A DNA stretch of 64,000 bases from Methylobacter psychrophilus (lineage in GTDB: Bacteria; Pseudomonadota; Gammaproteobacteria; Methylococcales; Methylomonadaceae). Under the pieces are notes generated by a model, which was not told the DNA's origin, did no database searches, and saw nothing but the letters and a program-made list of their open reading frames with translations. Shown here in pieces: positions 48,814-58,020 of this stretch. Made by a program: the position numbers and the translations under genes. The stretch covers positions 1 to 64,000 of the forward strand of contig NZ_JAOEGU010000001.1 of assembly GCF_025583945.1 (NCBI RefSeq). Direction: 5' to 3'. Position 1 is the stretch's first letter. Each line of letters begins with the position of its first letter.

Positions 48814-48849
48814 TCCCTCGTTACCAAGCTGGAGCTTGGTAACGAGGGA
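48814..48849. repeat. 17-bp perfect palindrome with 2-nt loop
   Basis: TCCCTCGTTACCAAGCT (48814-48830) and AGCTTGGTAACGAGGGA (48833-48849) are perfect mirrors. The inner AAGCT..AGCTT recalls the outer arms of the MITE-like elements at 17630 and 38625. It lies 27 bp before rmuC. Confidence 0.65.
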
Positions 48850-48876
48850 TTGGTAGCTTAAATTACTGGATAAATT

Positions 48877-50481
48877 ATGACCGAATCGTTGTTGTTTGCT
48901 ATTGCCGGAGCATTGGTAGTGGCTATTTTACTGTTGTTAATCGCTGTTTTGCTACGCGTGAACGGGTTGATTAAAGCTGGCGCGGATAGTGGTTTTCAAG
49001 AATTAATCCGTTTGCAAAAAATGCATGAGATTAGTTTAAAAGAAGGATTTTCTGAATCGAGGAAAGAGCTGAGAGAAGTCAGTTTGGAAAATCGAAGGGA
49101 AATGCAGGAGTCTTTTAAAATTTTTCAGGATACCCTGTTAAACCGGATTAGCGAGAACGGAACGATTCAACACAAGCAGTTGGAAAGCTTCAAGAATGCC
49201 TTAAATGACTTATCGGAACGACTAATTACCAATTCCAATGAATTTAAGCAGAGCGTGTCATCATCGTTTCAAATCTCAAGTGACGTGTTAAACCGCAAAC
49301 AGGATGAGTTTCGGGAGAAAACAGTTCAAAAACTGGACGGCTTTGAAACAAGCATAAAGAACGATGCCAAATTAAACCGCCAAGAGTTGAATGACGGCTT
49401 AAAGTCGTTTAAGACGACCTTTTCAGAAAGCATTAATGATTTCAACCAGCAGTTAAGTTTGAAGTTTACCGAGTTAAATAAACAACAAGTCGATGCTACG
49501 GCGCAAGCCAAAGCCAGTATCACTGAAATCAGGGATACCATTGAACAACAACTAAGATCCATACGGGAAGACAACACCCGGCAATTGACGGAAATGCGTA
49601 AAACCGTGGATGAAAAATTGCAAAGCACCCTGGAAAAACGTCTCGGCGAATCTTTTAAACAAGTCAGTGACCGGCTTGAGCAAGTTCATAAAGGCTTGGG
49701 CGAAATGCAAACCTTGGCGATTGGTGTCGGTGATTTGAAAAAAGTACTCGCCAATGTAAAAACACGTGGCATTCTTGGCGAATACCAATTAGGGAATATT
49801 CTGGAGCAAATTTTGACTCCCGAGCAATATTCGACCAATGTCGCTACCAAGCAGGGCAGTCAGGCAAATGTTGAGTTTGCCGTTAAATTACCCGGAAAAT
49901 CCGATGAAAAAACGGTCTGGCTACCTTTGGATTCCAAGTTTCCTTTGGAAAGTTATCAGTTACTTTTGCTGGCTTATGATGAGGCGGAACCCTCAAAAAT
50001 TGACCAGGCACAAAAAATCTTGCTTAAAGTTGTGGAAAGTTTTGCCAAAGATATTAGTGATAAATATATTGATCCACCGCACACCACTGATTTTGCGATT
50101 ATGTTCCTGCCCGTTGAAAGTCTGTTTGCCGAGGTATTACGACATCCTCATATGTTTGAACTACTCCAGCGCAAATACCGCATTACCATTACCGGGCCTA
50201 CCACGTTATCAGCTTTGTTAAACAGCCTGCACATGGGCTTTAGAACGCTTGCCGTACAAAAACGCAGCAGTGAAGTCTGGAAAGTCTTGGCGGAAGTTAA
50301 AACAGAATTTGCCAGTTATTCCGATCAGCTGGCGCTTGTCCATAAACAATTGACTACCGCATCGGGTTCCTTGGAGAAATTAAAAGATACCCGAACCAAG
50401 GCGATGGAAAGAAAGTTGCGTGATGTGGCGATATTGGAAATTACGGAAGACAAAGAAGCAGTTTTGTTATTGGAAAGTTAA
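48877..50481 (+). CDS. rmuC: DNA recombination protein RmuC homologue
   Basis: A 534-residue protein with an N-terminal membrane helix (about 5-27), a long coiled-coil region (about 45-280) and a C-terminal RmuC domain. The domain starts LKKVLANVKTRGILGEYQLG, continues with LPLDSKFPLESYQLL and ends in the helical FRTLAVQKRSSEVWKVL. RmuC limits inversion between inverted repeats in E. coli and is a predicted nuclease of the PD-(D/E)XK type. It stands alone behind two short palindromes; the next gene is convergent. Confidence 0.94.
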   Translation: MTESLLFAIAGALVVAILLLLIAVLLRVNGLIKAGADSGFQELIRLQKMHEISLKEGFSESRKELREVSLENRREMQESFKIFQDTLLNRISENGTIQHKQLESFKNALNDLSERLITNSNEFKQSVSSSFQISSDVLNRKQDEFREKTVQKLDGFETSIKNDAKLNRQELNDGLKSFKTTFSESINDFNQQLSLKFTELNKQQVDATAQAKASITEIRDTIEQQLRSIREDNTRQLTEMRKTVDEKLQSTLEKRLGESFKQVSDRLEQVHKGLGEMQTLAIGVGDLKKVLANVKTRGILGEYQLGNILEQILTPEQYSTNVATKQGSQANVEFAVKLPGKSDEKTVWLPLDSKFPLESYQLLLLAYDEAEPSKIDQAQKILLKVVESFAKDISDKYIDPPHTTDFAIMFLPVESLFAEVLRHPHMFELLQRKYRITITGPTTLSALLNSLHMGFRTLAVQKRSSEVWKVLAEVKTEFASYSDQLALVHKQLTTASGSLEKLKDTRTKAMERKLRDVAILEITEDKEAVLLLES

Positions 50482-50564
50482 GGGATTTACTATGATAAGG
50501 TTAGTGATGTTTTGGAAGCTCTCACTCAATAATAGAAATTACCTCGTTAATTATCTTCTTGTTT

Positions 50565-53500
50565 TCAAGTATCTGTTTCCGTTGACGTCCAGTTTTCCTT
50601 AACCAGCAGCTTTAACTGTTTAAGTAAGGCGTAGTGTAGCTTATGGAGTTCATCCAGCTTTGCCAGCGTCTCCGGGTCTTGTTCATCGGTATGAAGATCC
50701 AGTAGTTCCCTTGCGAGCAGGTGCACTTGCTGGTGTAAGGGCATAATGGCCTGAAAGGTCGGCTCATTAATATGGCGTGTGATACCTTCTGTATTTAGCC
50801 ATTTGCCGAAGCGGCATTGCAGGTCATTAGGGACAGGGCTTTTACGCCCGGATTTAATATGGTTTTCTATGCTGGTAATCCAGATGCTATGTTCGGCGCT
50901 GGCAAAAAGTAGCGGCAAATCGTCACGAGTAAAGGATGGTCGATTAATCCAGCTTGAATCAGGCCGCCAAGTGGTGGCCCAGTTTGGGATATCATCGGCT
51001 GGCATGGGGTGGCCTATAGCATAGCCTTGAGCCAGATCACAACCAAGTTGTAGCAGCATTTCACCATGTTTTATAGATTCTACTCCTTCGGCGATTACCT
51101 GAAGGCCGAAGGCTTTAGCCAAGGCGACTACCCCCTCTATAATGGCCAGATCATCTGTATCATTAAGCATATCACGCACGAAACTCTGATCAATCTTGAT
51201 CTGACTGACCGGTAAGCGTTTCAGATAAGTCAGTGAAGAATAGCCCGTGCCGAAATCGTCCAAGGAGAAGTGTACGCCGATTTCCTTACTGGCTTCGATC
51301 ACTTTGGATACTTTAGGCAAGTCCTTCATGGCACTGGTTTCAAGTACTTCCATTTCCAAATCACCCGGTTTGATATCAGGATGAGCCTTAAGCCGTACTT
51401 GGAGGCGTTCAATGAAGTCGTTCTGCTGTAACTGGAGGGCATCAATGTTGACACTGACAGGGATGTCCAATCCAGACCTATGCCATTGTTCTATTTGGGT
51501 CAGGGCTGTTTCAATTACCCACTCACCAAGTTCTATAGACAGTGGATGATTTTCTATTAAGGGCAAAAAAATATCAGGAAGTAGCAGGCCTTTATCCGGG
51601 TGCTGCCAGCGAATTAAAGCTTCGGCGCCGATGATGCGGCCTATGCGAAGATTGACTTTGGGTTGGTAATAGAGCACAAACTCGCCTGCGGCGAGGCCAC
51701 TACGGATGCGATCCAGGCTTTCGTGGTGGGTACGGGTAAGGTTGATTTCTGTGGCATCGAAAATATTGTAACGGTTTTTTCCTCTCATTTTGGCTTGATA
51801 CATGGCTTGGTCGGCCTGCCGTATCAGTAAATCAGCATCGACTTCTTCTGTCTGCGGGTAAAAGGTGATTCCCATGCTTGCTGAAACCTGGAGGGAAATA
51901 TTGTCAAATTGAGCAGGTTGGGATGCGGCAGTGAGTAATCGGGTGAGTAACGGTATGCTGGTTTCGATGTCGCTTATATCAAGTAGCAACGCGATGAACT
52001 CATCGCCACCGATTCGGGCGAGGGTATCAATTTCGCGTAAAGCTTGCTGCATATTGTTGGCGACAGTGATGAGTAAGTGGTCGCCTGCTAAATGCCCGTA
52101 ATTATCGTTGATGGCCTTAAAACCGTCCAGATCAAGAAAGACCACTGCCAGTAGTTGCCCATGCCTTTTGGTTTGAGCGATACCTTGATGTAGACGATCA
52201 ATCAGGAGTGTGCGGTTGGGTAGATTGGTCAGTGGATCGTAGTGGGCGCTACGTTCCAACTCGGTTTCATGTTCCTTGAGTAAGGTAATGTCAGACAATA
52301 GTGCGACATAATGCTGAATGTTACCCAGCGTATCGCGTATGGCAGTGATGTTTTGCATTACCGGGTACACTTCGCCGTTCTTGCGACGATTCCAAAATTC
52401 GCCATACCAATAGCCTTTATTAACCAGATCATGCCACATGTTTATGTAGAATTCCGGTTCCTGGCGACCAGAGCTTAATAGGCGCGGATTTTTGCCTTGG
52501 ACTTCGTCGTAGCTGTAGCCGGTTATTTCGGAAAAGGCATCATTGACCTGAATGATGGCACCGTTACCTGTAGTGATCATGATACCTTCGCGGGCATGGG
52601 TAAAAACGCTGGCAGCGAGTTGGAGTTTTTCTTCGGCTTGTTTGCGCTCACTAATGTCTTGCAGAAAAACTACAAATTGCTCGTCTTTGATGGGTTGGTA
52701 CTGGATACTGACTTCTACAAAAAAAATACTCCTATCCTTGCGACGGTGTGTTGACTCGAAACGGTCTTGGCCCTGAGTGATGATATTTTGCAGATGTCTG
52801 ATGGTATCTTCGGCTGTTTTTGAGGCTTCCAGGTCAGCAACATACATGGTTAGTAGTTCCTGTTCGCTATAGCCGCTCATTTGGCAATAGGTTTCGTTAA
52901 CTTCCAGTAAATGCCCTTGTTTATCCAATAACCAGAAACCATCCATGGCCGTATGGAGAATACTTCGATGCCGTTCTTCATTGTTCAGTAGTGCCGAGGT
53001 TAATTCCAGTTGCCTTTGGTAGAACATCTGGCGCTGTTGCCGCCATAACAGAAAAATTAACGCACCTGCACTACAGACCAGTATAGATACCAGTAAGAGT
53101 GTGAGTTTCATTCGTTCGCGTAGGGGAGCATATACTTCCACCTCGTCAATACGGGTTACCAGATACCACGGCGAATCAGGAATGGCATTTACTGCTGCAA
53201 TTACCGGTACGCCCCGATAATCGGAGCCTTCGACGATGCCACGTTGTCCCAGCACTGCTTTTACGGCAGGTAACGAAGTGTTGCTCAGTGGCATGCACAG
53301 GTTAAGTGCTGCATCCTTATAGAATCGAAGATCGTTTAAAAAGAGCGCATCGTTGTCGTCGCGGCGAACGAGCAATGTTTCGGCTGTCGGACTTGGTGTC
53401 GGCCAATGTTGGATAAATGGATACAGATAGCGGGTTGGATCAATGCGCATCCCTATTACGCCCAGTAGCTTGTTGTTGTCCTGCACGTCAAATATCGGCA

Positions 53501-54668
53501 CTATCAACGCCAGATATACGCGTTGATTATGTTCGTCCCGATAAAAATCTTGCAGTATGATTTGTCCTGATTGTAGCGAGTCAGCAGCGCTTTTAATCAA
53601 TGTGGTGCTCAAGGGTGTCGTCGTTTTAGGCATTGACATCTGAATGCTACCTTTACTGTCGATCAGAAAAGCCATGTCGTATCCGAATTGGTTTTGGTAC
53701 TTGCCGAGCCAATCTTGCATCATTTTTTGTGTAGGCTCGTTATTTGGCATCTCCAGTAGTTGTCGGACAACGGCAGCGATTGAGATACTCTGAGTGAGAG
53801 AGGCATCCCTAAGCCGTTCCATGCGCCACCGAATCAGTTCGCCCGTTTTTAATTCCGCTATAGCCAGAAGATTTGCTTCTACCTCATGGCGGAATTTTTG
53901 TTCAGTCTCGCGGTAGGAGTTGTATGTCACTGCGATAGTGCCGGCGGCAAAAATAACGAAAACCAAAATATAGAGTGGATTTTTTATAGCATGGGTGTTG
54001 GGTGTAATTGATGGGTTGGAATAACGAGCAGCAAACATCCACAATACCAGACTTATAATCAGCAGGGTCAGACTGGTATTGAGTGCAGAAATAGTTAGCG
54101 TTTTTTCAAAGGGTAGTAGTGGTGTGCCCAAGGCATAGGCTAGCAGGAGAAAAATGCCCAGTAATGAAAGTAAGCCGGGCAAGCCTTTGGCGATTACGTC
54201 CAGCCAGAATCCTTGAATAGTATGAGACGGTAAAGTAACCAGCGGCACGTAAGCCAACAGGAAGCCAAAGGCGGTGATTGGCGAGATATATCCTATGGGT
54301 ACATTACCCAGTGTGCCGTGAATTTGTAAACCAAAGAGTTCCGCTGGCCAGTAAATGTCGAGAAGTCGTAAGGTCAGTAGCAACAAGGCCCACAGGATAC
54401 CTGTCCAGCCAAAGAGTGTGGTAAGTAAAAGAGAGATACGACCTGGCGGCTTTTGGATGCAGAGACCGAGAGTTATGCTGAACAATATAGATAGACCGGC
54501 AGTGTTCGGTGCCATTGGGATGGTGCCAGATTTCCAGGTAGTGAGGTAGGGATTGTCCAGTACCCAGCCAAGTAGTGATAATAGGCCGATCGTTGCCACG
54601 GCTAAATCCCCAACCAGAAGCGCCAGCGTGAGCCAGTATTCTGAATGGTTGTTTTTTGTGGAAGTCAT
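50565..54668 (-). CDS. Membrane PAS-PAS-GGDEF-EAL protein with C-terminal CZB-like domain
   Basis: A 1367-residue protein. The N-terminus has about seven hydrophobic helices (10-245), a periplasmic-type sensor (about 250-520, dCache-like) and another helix (521-543). Then come PAS (562-675), PAS (690-795), GGDEF (805-960; GGDEF at 887-891 with an inhibitory REID site) and EAL (EAL 1016-1018, DDFGTGYSSL, KIDQSFV). After a linker, residues about 1250-1360 resemble the chemoreceptor zinc-binding (CZB) domain: LQCRFGKWL, HQQVH and nearby His residues. Zinc control of c-di-GMP turnover is the inference. The 3' end is convergent with rmuC. Confidence 0.9.
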   Translation of the reverse strand: MTSTKNNHSEYWLTLALLVGDLAVATIGLLSLLGWVLDNPYLTTWKSGTIPMAPNTAGLSILFSITLGLCIQKPPGRISLLLTTLFGWTGILWALLLLTLRLLDIYWPAELFGLQIHGTLGNVPIGYISPITAFGFLLAYVPLVTLPSHTIQGFWLDVIAKGLPGLLSLLGIFLLLAYALGTPLLPFEKTLTISALNTSLTLLIISLVLWMFAARYSNPSITPNTHAIKNPLYILVFVIFAAGTIAVTYNSYRETEQKFRHEVEANLLAIAELKTGELIRWRMERLRDASLTQSISIAAVVRQLLEMPNNEPTQKMMQDWLGKYQNQFGYDMAFLIDSKGSIQMSMPKTTTPLSTTLIKSAADSLQSGQIILQDFYRDEHNQRVYLALIVPIFDVQDNNKLLGVIGMRIDPTRYLYPFIQHWPTPSPTAETLLVRRDDNDALFLNDLRFYKDAALNLCMPLSNTSLPAVKAVLGQRGIVEGSDYRGVPVIAAVNAIPDSPWYLVTRIDEVEVYAPLRERMKLTLLLVSILVCSAGALIFLLWRQQRQMFYQRQLELTSALLNNEERHRSILHTAMDGFWLLDKQGHLLEVNETYCQMSGYSEQELLTMYVADLEASKTAEDTIRHLQNIITQGQDRFESTHRRKDRSIFFVEVSIQYQPIKDEQFVVFLQDISERKQAEEKLQLAASVFTHAREGIMITTGNGAIIQVNDAFSEITGYSYDEVQGKNPRLLSSGRQEPEFYINMWHDLVNKGYWYGEFWNRRKNGEVYPVMQNITAIRDTLGNIQHYVALLSDITLLKEHETELERSAHYDPLTNLPNRTLLIDRLHQGIAQTKRHGQLLAVVFLDLDGFKAINDNYGHLAGDHLLITVANNMQQALREIDTLARIGGDEFIALLLDISDIETSIPLLTRLLTAASQPAQFDNISLQVSASMGITFYPQTEEVDADLLIRQADQAMYQAKMRGKNRYNIFDATEINLTRTHHESLDRIRSGLAAGEFVLYYQPKVNLRIGRIIGAEALIRWQHPDKGLLLPDIFLPLIENHPLSIELGEWVIETALTQIEQWHRSGLDIPVSVNIDALQLQQNDFIERLQVRLKAHPDIKPGDLEMEVLETSAMKDLPKVSKVIEASKEIGVHFSLDDFGTGYSSLTYLKRLPVSQIKIDQSFVRDMLNDTDDLAIIEGVVALAKAFGLQVIAEGVESIKHGEMLLQLGCDLAQGYAIGHPMPADDIPNWATTWRPDSSWINRPSFTRDDLPLLFASAEHSIWITSIENHIKSGRKSPVPNDLQCRFGKWLNTEGITRHINEPTFQAIMPLHQQVHLLARELLDLHTDEQDPETLAKLDELHKLHYALLKQLKLLVKENWTSTETDT

Positions 54669-55460
54669 GTCATTGCCTGTTTATAGTCTGGTAGGTTGGC
54701 CGATTGATATAGGTGTCCATTCATCGACAATTACTTTTGGCATCGCCATCGCCGTATATTCCGGTTCAATATCCTGAGGCCTCTAAATATTAATGCCGGA
54801 ACATAACTCAAGAAAATAACCGGTATGATGATGATGATTACTTATTTCACGGGGCGAATGCCACTTAAAAAACATTCAAATTAATAGGGCTTGTCTCTGC
54901 CTGTGAAATTGCGTTATGGGTACTGTTTAATTGACTCGCGGCCAGTGGAGAAGCATGCAAATTTTATAACTAATCGGCTATTATATTAGCACCTTTCAAA
55001 GATGCTTTACTACTGAAAAACTGATGTCAAGATGATAAAATTGATGGGCTTTTTTACTGCGGAAGTTCGGTTGGATTAATAGTTTTTTGTATATACTTGC
55101 TAACAACTGTAATGAGTGTGTATCCTGACAAATCGATGTTTTTTCAGTGGGTGACATGCCTGGCTAAGTCACTCCAGCTATCGGGAGGCAGAGTCATTAT
55201 GGCGCTAATGAAACAACTGCGGCTTGAGAGGTAAGAGCCTCTTATTTATTTTTTTGTATGAACGTATTAAGAGCCAACTATTCAAGTTATACATCACCCG
55301 AACAGTTTATTGTAGACATCCGTGTCTGAAGATATTGAAAAACAACAAATTCACATATAATTTTGGTTATATTTTGCTATTTTATCTATTCTAAAGAGCA
55401 TGTGTAAATGGTTTAGCTACCCCTTGGATTATCGGGAAAAGGCAGCTATAAGCACGCAAT
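54669..55460. other. Long upstream region of the 1367-residue gene
   Basis: No RNA gene recognised. On the minus strand a 22-codon frame (54749-54681) with a start ATG ends 13 bp before the GGDEF-EAL gene; it is a possible leader peptide or a degraded coding remnant. A paired region around 55140-55240 contains GTGAC/GTCAC (about 55151-55172) and AGAGG/CCTCT near 55227-55242, followed on the plus strand by a T-rich run. Confidence 0.4.
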
Positions 55461-56087
55461 TTAGGCTGATAACGGGTTGTCTTTGGCTAGGGATACCAGT
55501 TTCGCACGCGCATAGCCATGAATATCCTGAAAAGGTATGGGTTTATGAAATACGGTTACTCCATTGGGCAAAGAACCTTTCTTGTCGATGTCTGCTTTGG
55601 TCAATTCGGTCACGACAATAATGTCCATAACATTGAACGTACTATCTTTGCCAAGCGTGTTTATCATTTCAAATCCGTCTACGGCTTGCATTTGTAGATC
55701 GCTAATCAGAATATCCGGGCATTGTCTGGTAATTTGTACTAATGCTGACAGGCCATCGTCGACGATATTAAGGTCAATGGGCAGCTCCCAACCTGTTATC
55801 GTTGACTGATAAAGTTTTTGCAAAGCCGGATCGTTCTCAATGACCAGGATGGACAGCTGGACCGGTTGATTACTGGCGATGGATGATTGGCCATTTTTTA
55901 GAAAATTCTCTACGGCGCTACCCAGTATTCGTCGGTGTCCTCCTGAAGTTTTCCAGGCTTGCAGGGTTCCATCTTCGACCATTTTCTGTACGGTTCCCCT
56001 GGATAAGCCAAGCATACTTGCAACTTCGCGTGTATTGTAATAAATGTGGCTTTCAATAGTGTCACTGGCATCAAACTGATTTTTCAT
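55461..56087 (-). CDS. HTH-receiver orphan regulator, paralogue A
   Basis: A 208-residue protein with an N-terminal excisionase/MerR-like winged helix (about 15-63: NTREVASMLGLSRGTVQKMV then TSGGHRR) joined to a CheY-like receiver (79-195). The receiver has acidic residues 84 and 86 (VIENDP), the phosphate acceptor Asp130 (LISDLQMQ), Thr160 and Lys182. The order HTH then REC is unusual: most DNA-binding regulators put REC first. No histidine kinase is adjacent. It lies 129 bp from its paralogue and upstream of a large GGDEF-EAL gene on the same strand. Confidence 0.85.
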   Translation of the reverse strand: MKNQFDASDTIESHIYYNTREVASMLGLSRGTVQKMVEDGTLQAWKTSGGHRRILGSAVENFLKNGQSSIASNQPVQLSILVIENDPALQKLYQSTITGWELPIDLNIVDDGLSALVQITRQCPDILISDLQMQAVDGFEMINTLGKDSTFNVMDIIVVTELTKADIDKKGSLPNGVTVFHKPIPFQDIHGYARAKLVSLAKDNPLSA

Positions 56088-56216
56088 AAGTGGGCAAAAG
56101 GTTAATATTTTTAATGGAAAAGTATACCAAGTAAAACACCAACACAGTTGGTGTCTTTATTATGGTTATCTGTAAGCTTAATTATCGTAGTTGACCTGCA
56201 ACAGTCTTACCTTGAG

Positions 56217-56840
56217 TTAAATTATTTTCACATGCTGGGTTAGGGCATTTGATTGTTGATAAAGTATCGTTTCTACTGTTTTGAACGGAATAGGCTTCGG
56301 TAAGACTAGTAAATCATTAGGCATAATACCCATTTTCATGATTTCTTTGACTTCCATTCCTGTTACCACAACAATTTTTGTATCTTTCATATCAGGCATT
56401 TTCATAATTTCACTGATCATATATAAACCATCAATATGTGGCATATTTAAATCCGTAAAAATAAGATGCGGTTGATATTTACCAACCATCATTAACCCTT
56501 GGCAAGCACTTGTAGCCAGAAAGAGTTGATGAGGTACACTGAACTGGTTGAATTGTAATTCACATAGCCGCAAAATAGCATAGTCATCTTCTACAATCAA
56601 AACCCTAAGCAGGGTGTCGTTATCTATTGCGGACGGTTCTATGCGCTCATTGTTTCCGGTTAATAAAGACCGGGTTGCCGATAAGTGTTTTATAACGTCT
56701 TCCCGACTTAATCGCCGGTGACCACCCATAGTCAAACTTGCTTTTATTTTGCCGCTGTCTACCCAGTTTTGTACGGTTCGCTGGCTAACTTCCAATAAAA
56801 CTGCTGCTTCTTTCGTGCTTAACCAAGATTGTTCCTTCAC
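56217..56840 (-). CDS. HTH-receiver orphan regulator, paralogue B
   Basis: A 207-residue paralogue of the 55461 gene with the same layout: excisionase/MerR-like helix-turn-helix (1-52, STKEAAVLLEVSQRTVQNWV and MGGHRR), then a receiver (78-195) with EDD at 84-86, Asp130 (IFTDLNMPHIDG), Thr160 and Lys182. Phosphoacceptor and lysine align exactly between the two. The start is a GTG at 56840 behind AGGGTTTGAAAT. It is first of the pair, presumably transcribed with it. Partner kinase unknown. Confidence 0.85.
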   Translation of the reverse strand: MKEQSWLSTKEAAVLLEVSQRTVQNWVDSGKIKASLTMGGHRRLSREDVIKHLSATRSLLTGNNERIEPSAIDNDTLLRVLIVEDDYAILRLCELQFNQFSVPHQLFLATSACQGLMMVGKYQPHLIFTDLNMPHIDGLYMISEIMKMPDMKDTKIVVVTGMEVKEIMKMGIMPNDLLVLPKPIPFKTVETILYQQSNALTQHVKII

Positions 56841-57503
56841 ATTTCAAACCCTAAAAATTACAAGCATGCTAATTATAATAGTATTTATTATTGACAAAGC
56901 AATAAATTATTTATTATTAGTAAGCAGCTAATATTACAATAAAAAGACATGTTCTTCGACTATTGTAGTATAGACCATATTAAAATTGCAAATTACGTAT
57001 TTTTTATATCGATTTAATACCTACTTTTATATCAAAAATGGGTAACTACTTGGCGATTAAAAAATCAGTGTTGATGTTGGACAGAATTATTTATTATAAA
57101 ATGGCTGTTGTGGGTGTTTATAGTCATTGTAGCGCCGATGCAGATAATGAAAATTTACTGGAGAGAACAAAATTATTCACTTTAATCTGTAGTTTTTATC
57201 TGTTTCCGAGCAGGTAAGATTTTTTTTAAAAGTCAGTTTTTGGTAAATAAAATTGAATCCTGTACTTTGCCTGATTTAAGGTGCGCTGAGGCTTATATAA
57301 TCGTTTTGTTCATGAGGATCTCCTGATAAGTTAGTCATAAGTGAGATGCGGAATACTATTTCTGATCACTGACCTTAGATTCTACACACGAGACCAAGCT
57401 TGTTCTGTACGGTAACGAACAGATTGGAAATTAGTTCACGATGCACATTACGATAGCTGATGTGGCTGCACTAAACCGGGTGCACATTAGGTTGCAATGA
57501 CTA
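56841..57503. other. AT-rich intergenic stretch, no gene recognised
   Basis: It must contain the promoter of the HTH-receiver pair. A 59-codon frame on the plus strand (57038-57217) has no ribosome binding site or family signal. No clear hairpins or repeats were found. Confidence 0.4.
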
Positions 57504-57818
57504 TTATTTTTTAATATTGTTATAGCTTTCCTCGCTTTCGCGCTGCTCTTTTTCCCCTTCTCCAATCATTCGGTTGCCTTCATCGATTTTATTTCGACCT
57601 TCGCGAACTAAAGTATTACCGCGATCAACTAATTGTTTGCCTTTTTTCCATCTGTCGCCCATGTTGGCTATGCCTTGACTTTCGGTCAGCATTTGTTCGC
57701 CTGAAAGGATGGTTACAGGTACAGATACAGGTGTAGGATCAGAAGCGCAACCACCGAGTAGTAAAGTCAGGCAAGCGATAGTTAATGAGTTCGATCGGAG
57801 TGTAAAATGATTTTGCAT
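57504..57818 (-). CDS. Small lipoprotein with a charged repeat-like C-terminal half
   Basis: A 104-residue protein with a lipoprotein signal and lipobox Cys24 (LLLGGCASD). After a Pro/Val-rich linker, residues 55-100 repeat a Gly/Lys/Glu-rich pattern (GKQLVDRGNTLVREGRNK then GNRMIGEGEKEQRESEE), which looks like an extended coiled or solenoid helix. Function unknown. It is preceded by a gap and has its own apparent start. Confidence 0.65.
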   Translation of the reverse strand: MQNHFTLRSNSLTIACLTLLLGGCASDPTPVSVPVTILSGEQMLTESQGIANMGDRWKKGKQLVDRGNTLVREGRNKIDEGNRMIGEGEKEQRESEESYNNIKK

Positions 57819-57987
57819 GCTTAGTTGCTCTTAAATTCTATGAATGTATAACGAATGGTGAATTTTAAAACGTTATGCCGGTTGCAATCAATTTCTTATT
57901 GTCATTGTAATGATAAGTCAGCCTGATTAGGCAGACTTTTTTTATTCGGCATATTTTTGATAAATCGATGTTATTGGTGCTGTAAAT

Positions 57988-58011
57988 GGTGGGCAGAAAA
58001 CGTTGCCCACC
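57988..58011. repeat. GGTGGGCA/TGCCCACC hairpin downstream of pntB
   Basis: GGTGGGCA (57988-57995) pairs with TGCCCACC (58004-58011). The match to 13039-13061 downstream of gatB makes it a dispersed palindrome. It could serve as the pntAB terminator region, though no T-run follows on the minus strand. Confidence 0.55.
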
Positions 58012-58020
58012 TTACACTGC

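Noticed and set aside
57038-57217. 59-codon frame between the lipoprotein and HTH-receiver genes
   Set aside because: No ribosome binding site and low-complexity, unrecognised translation.
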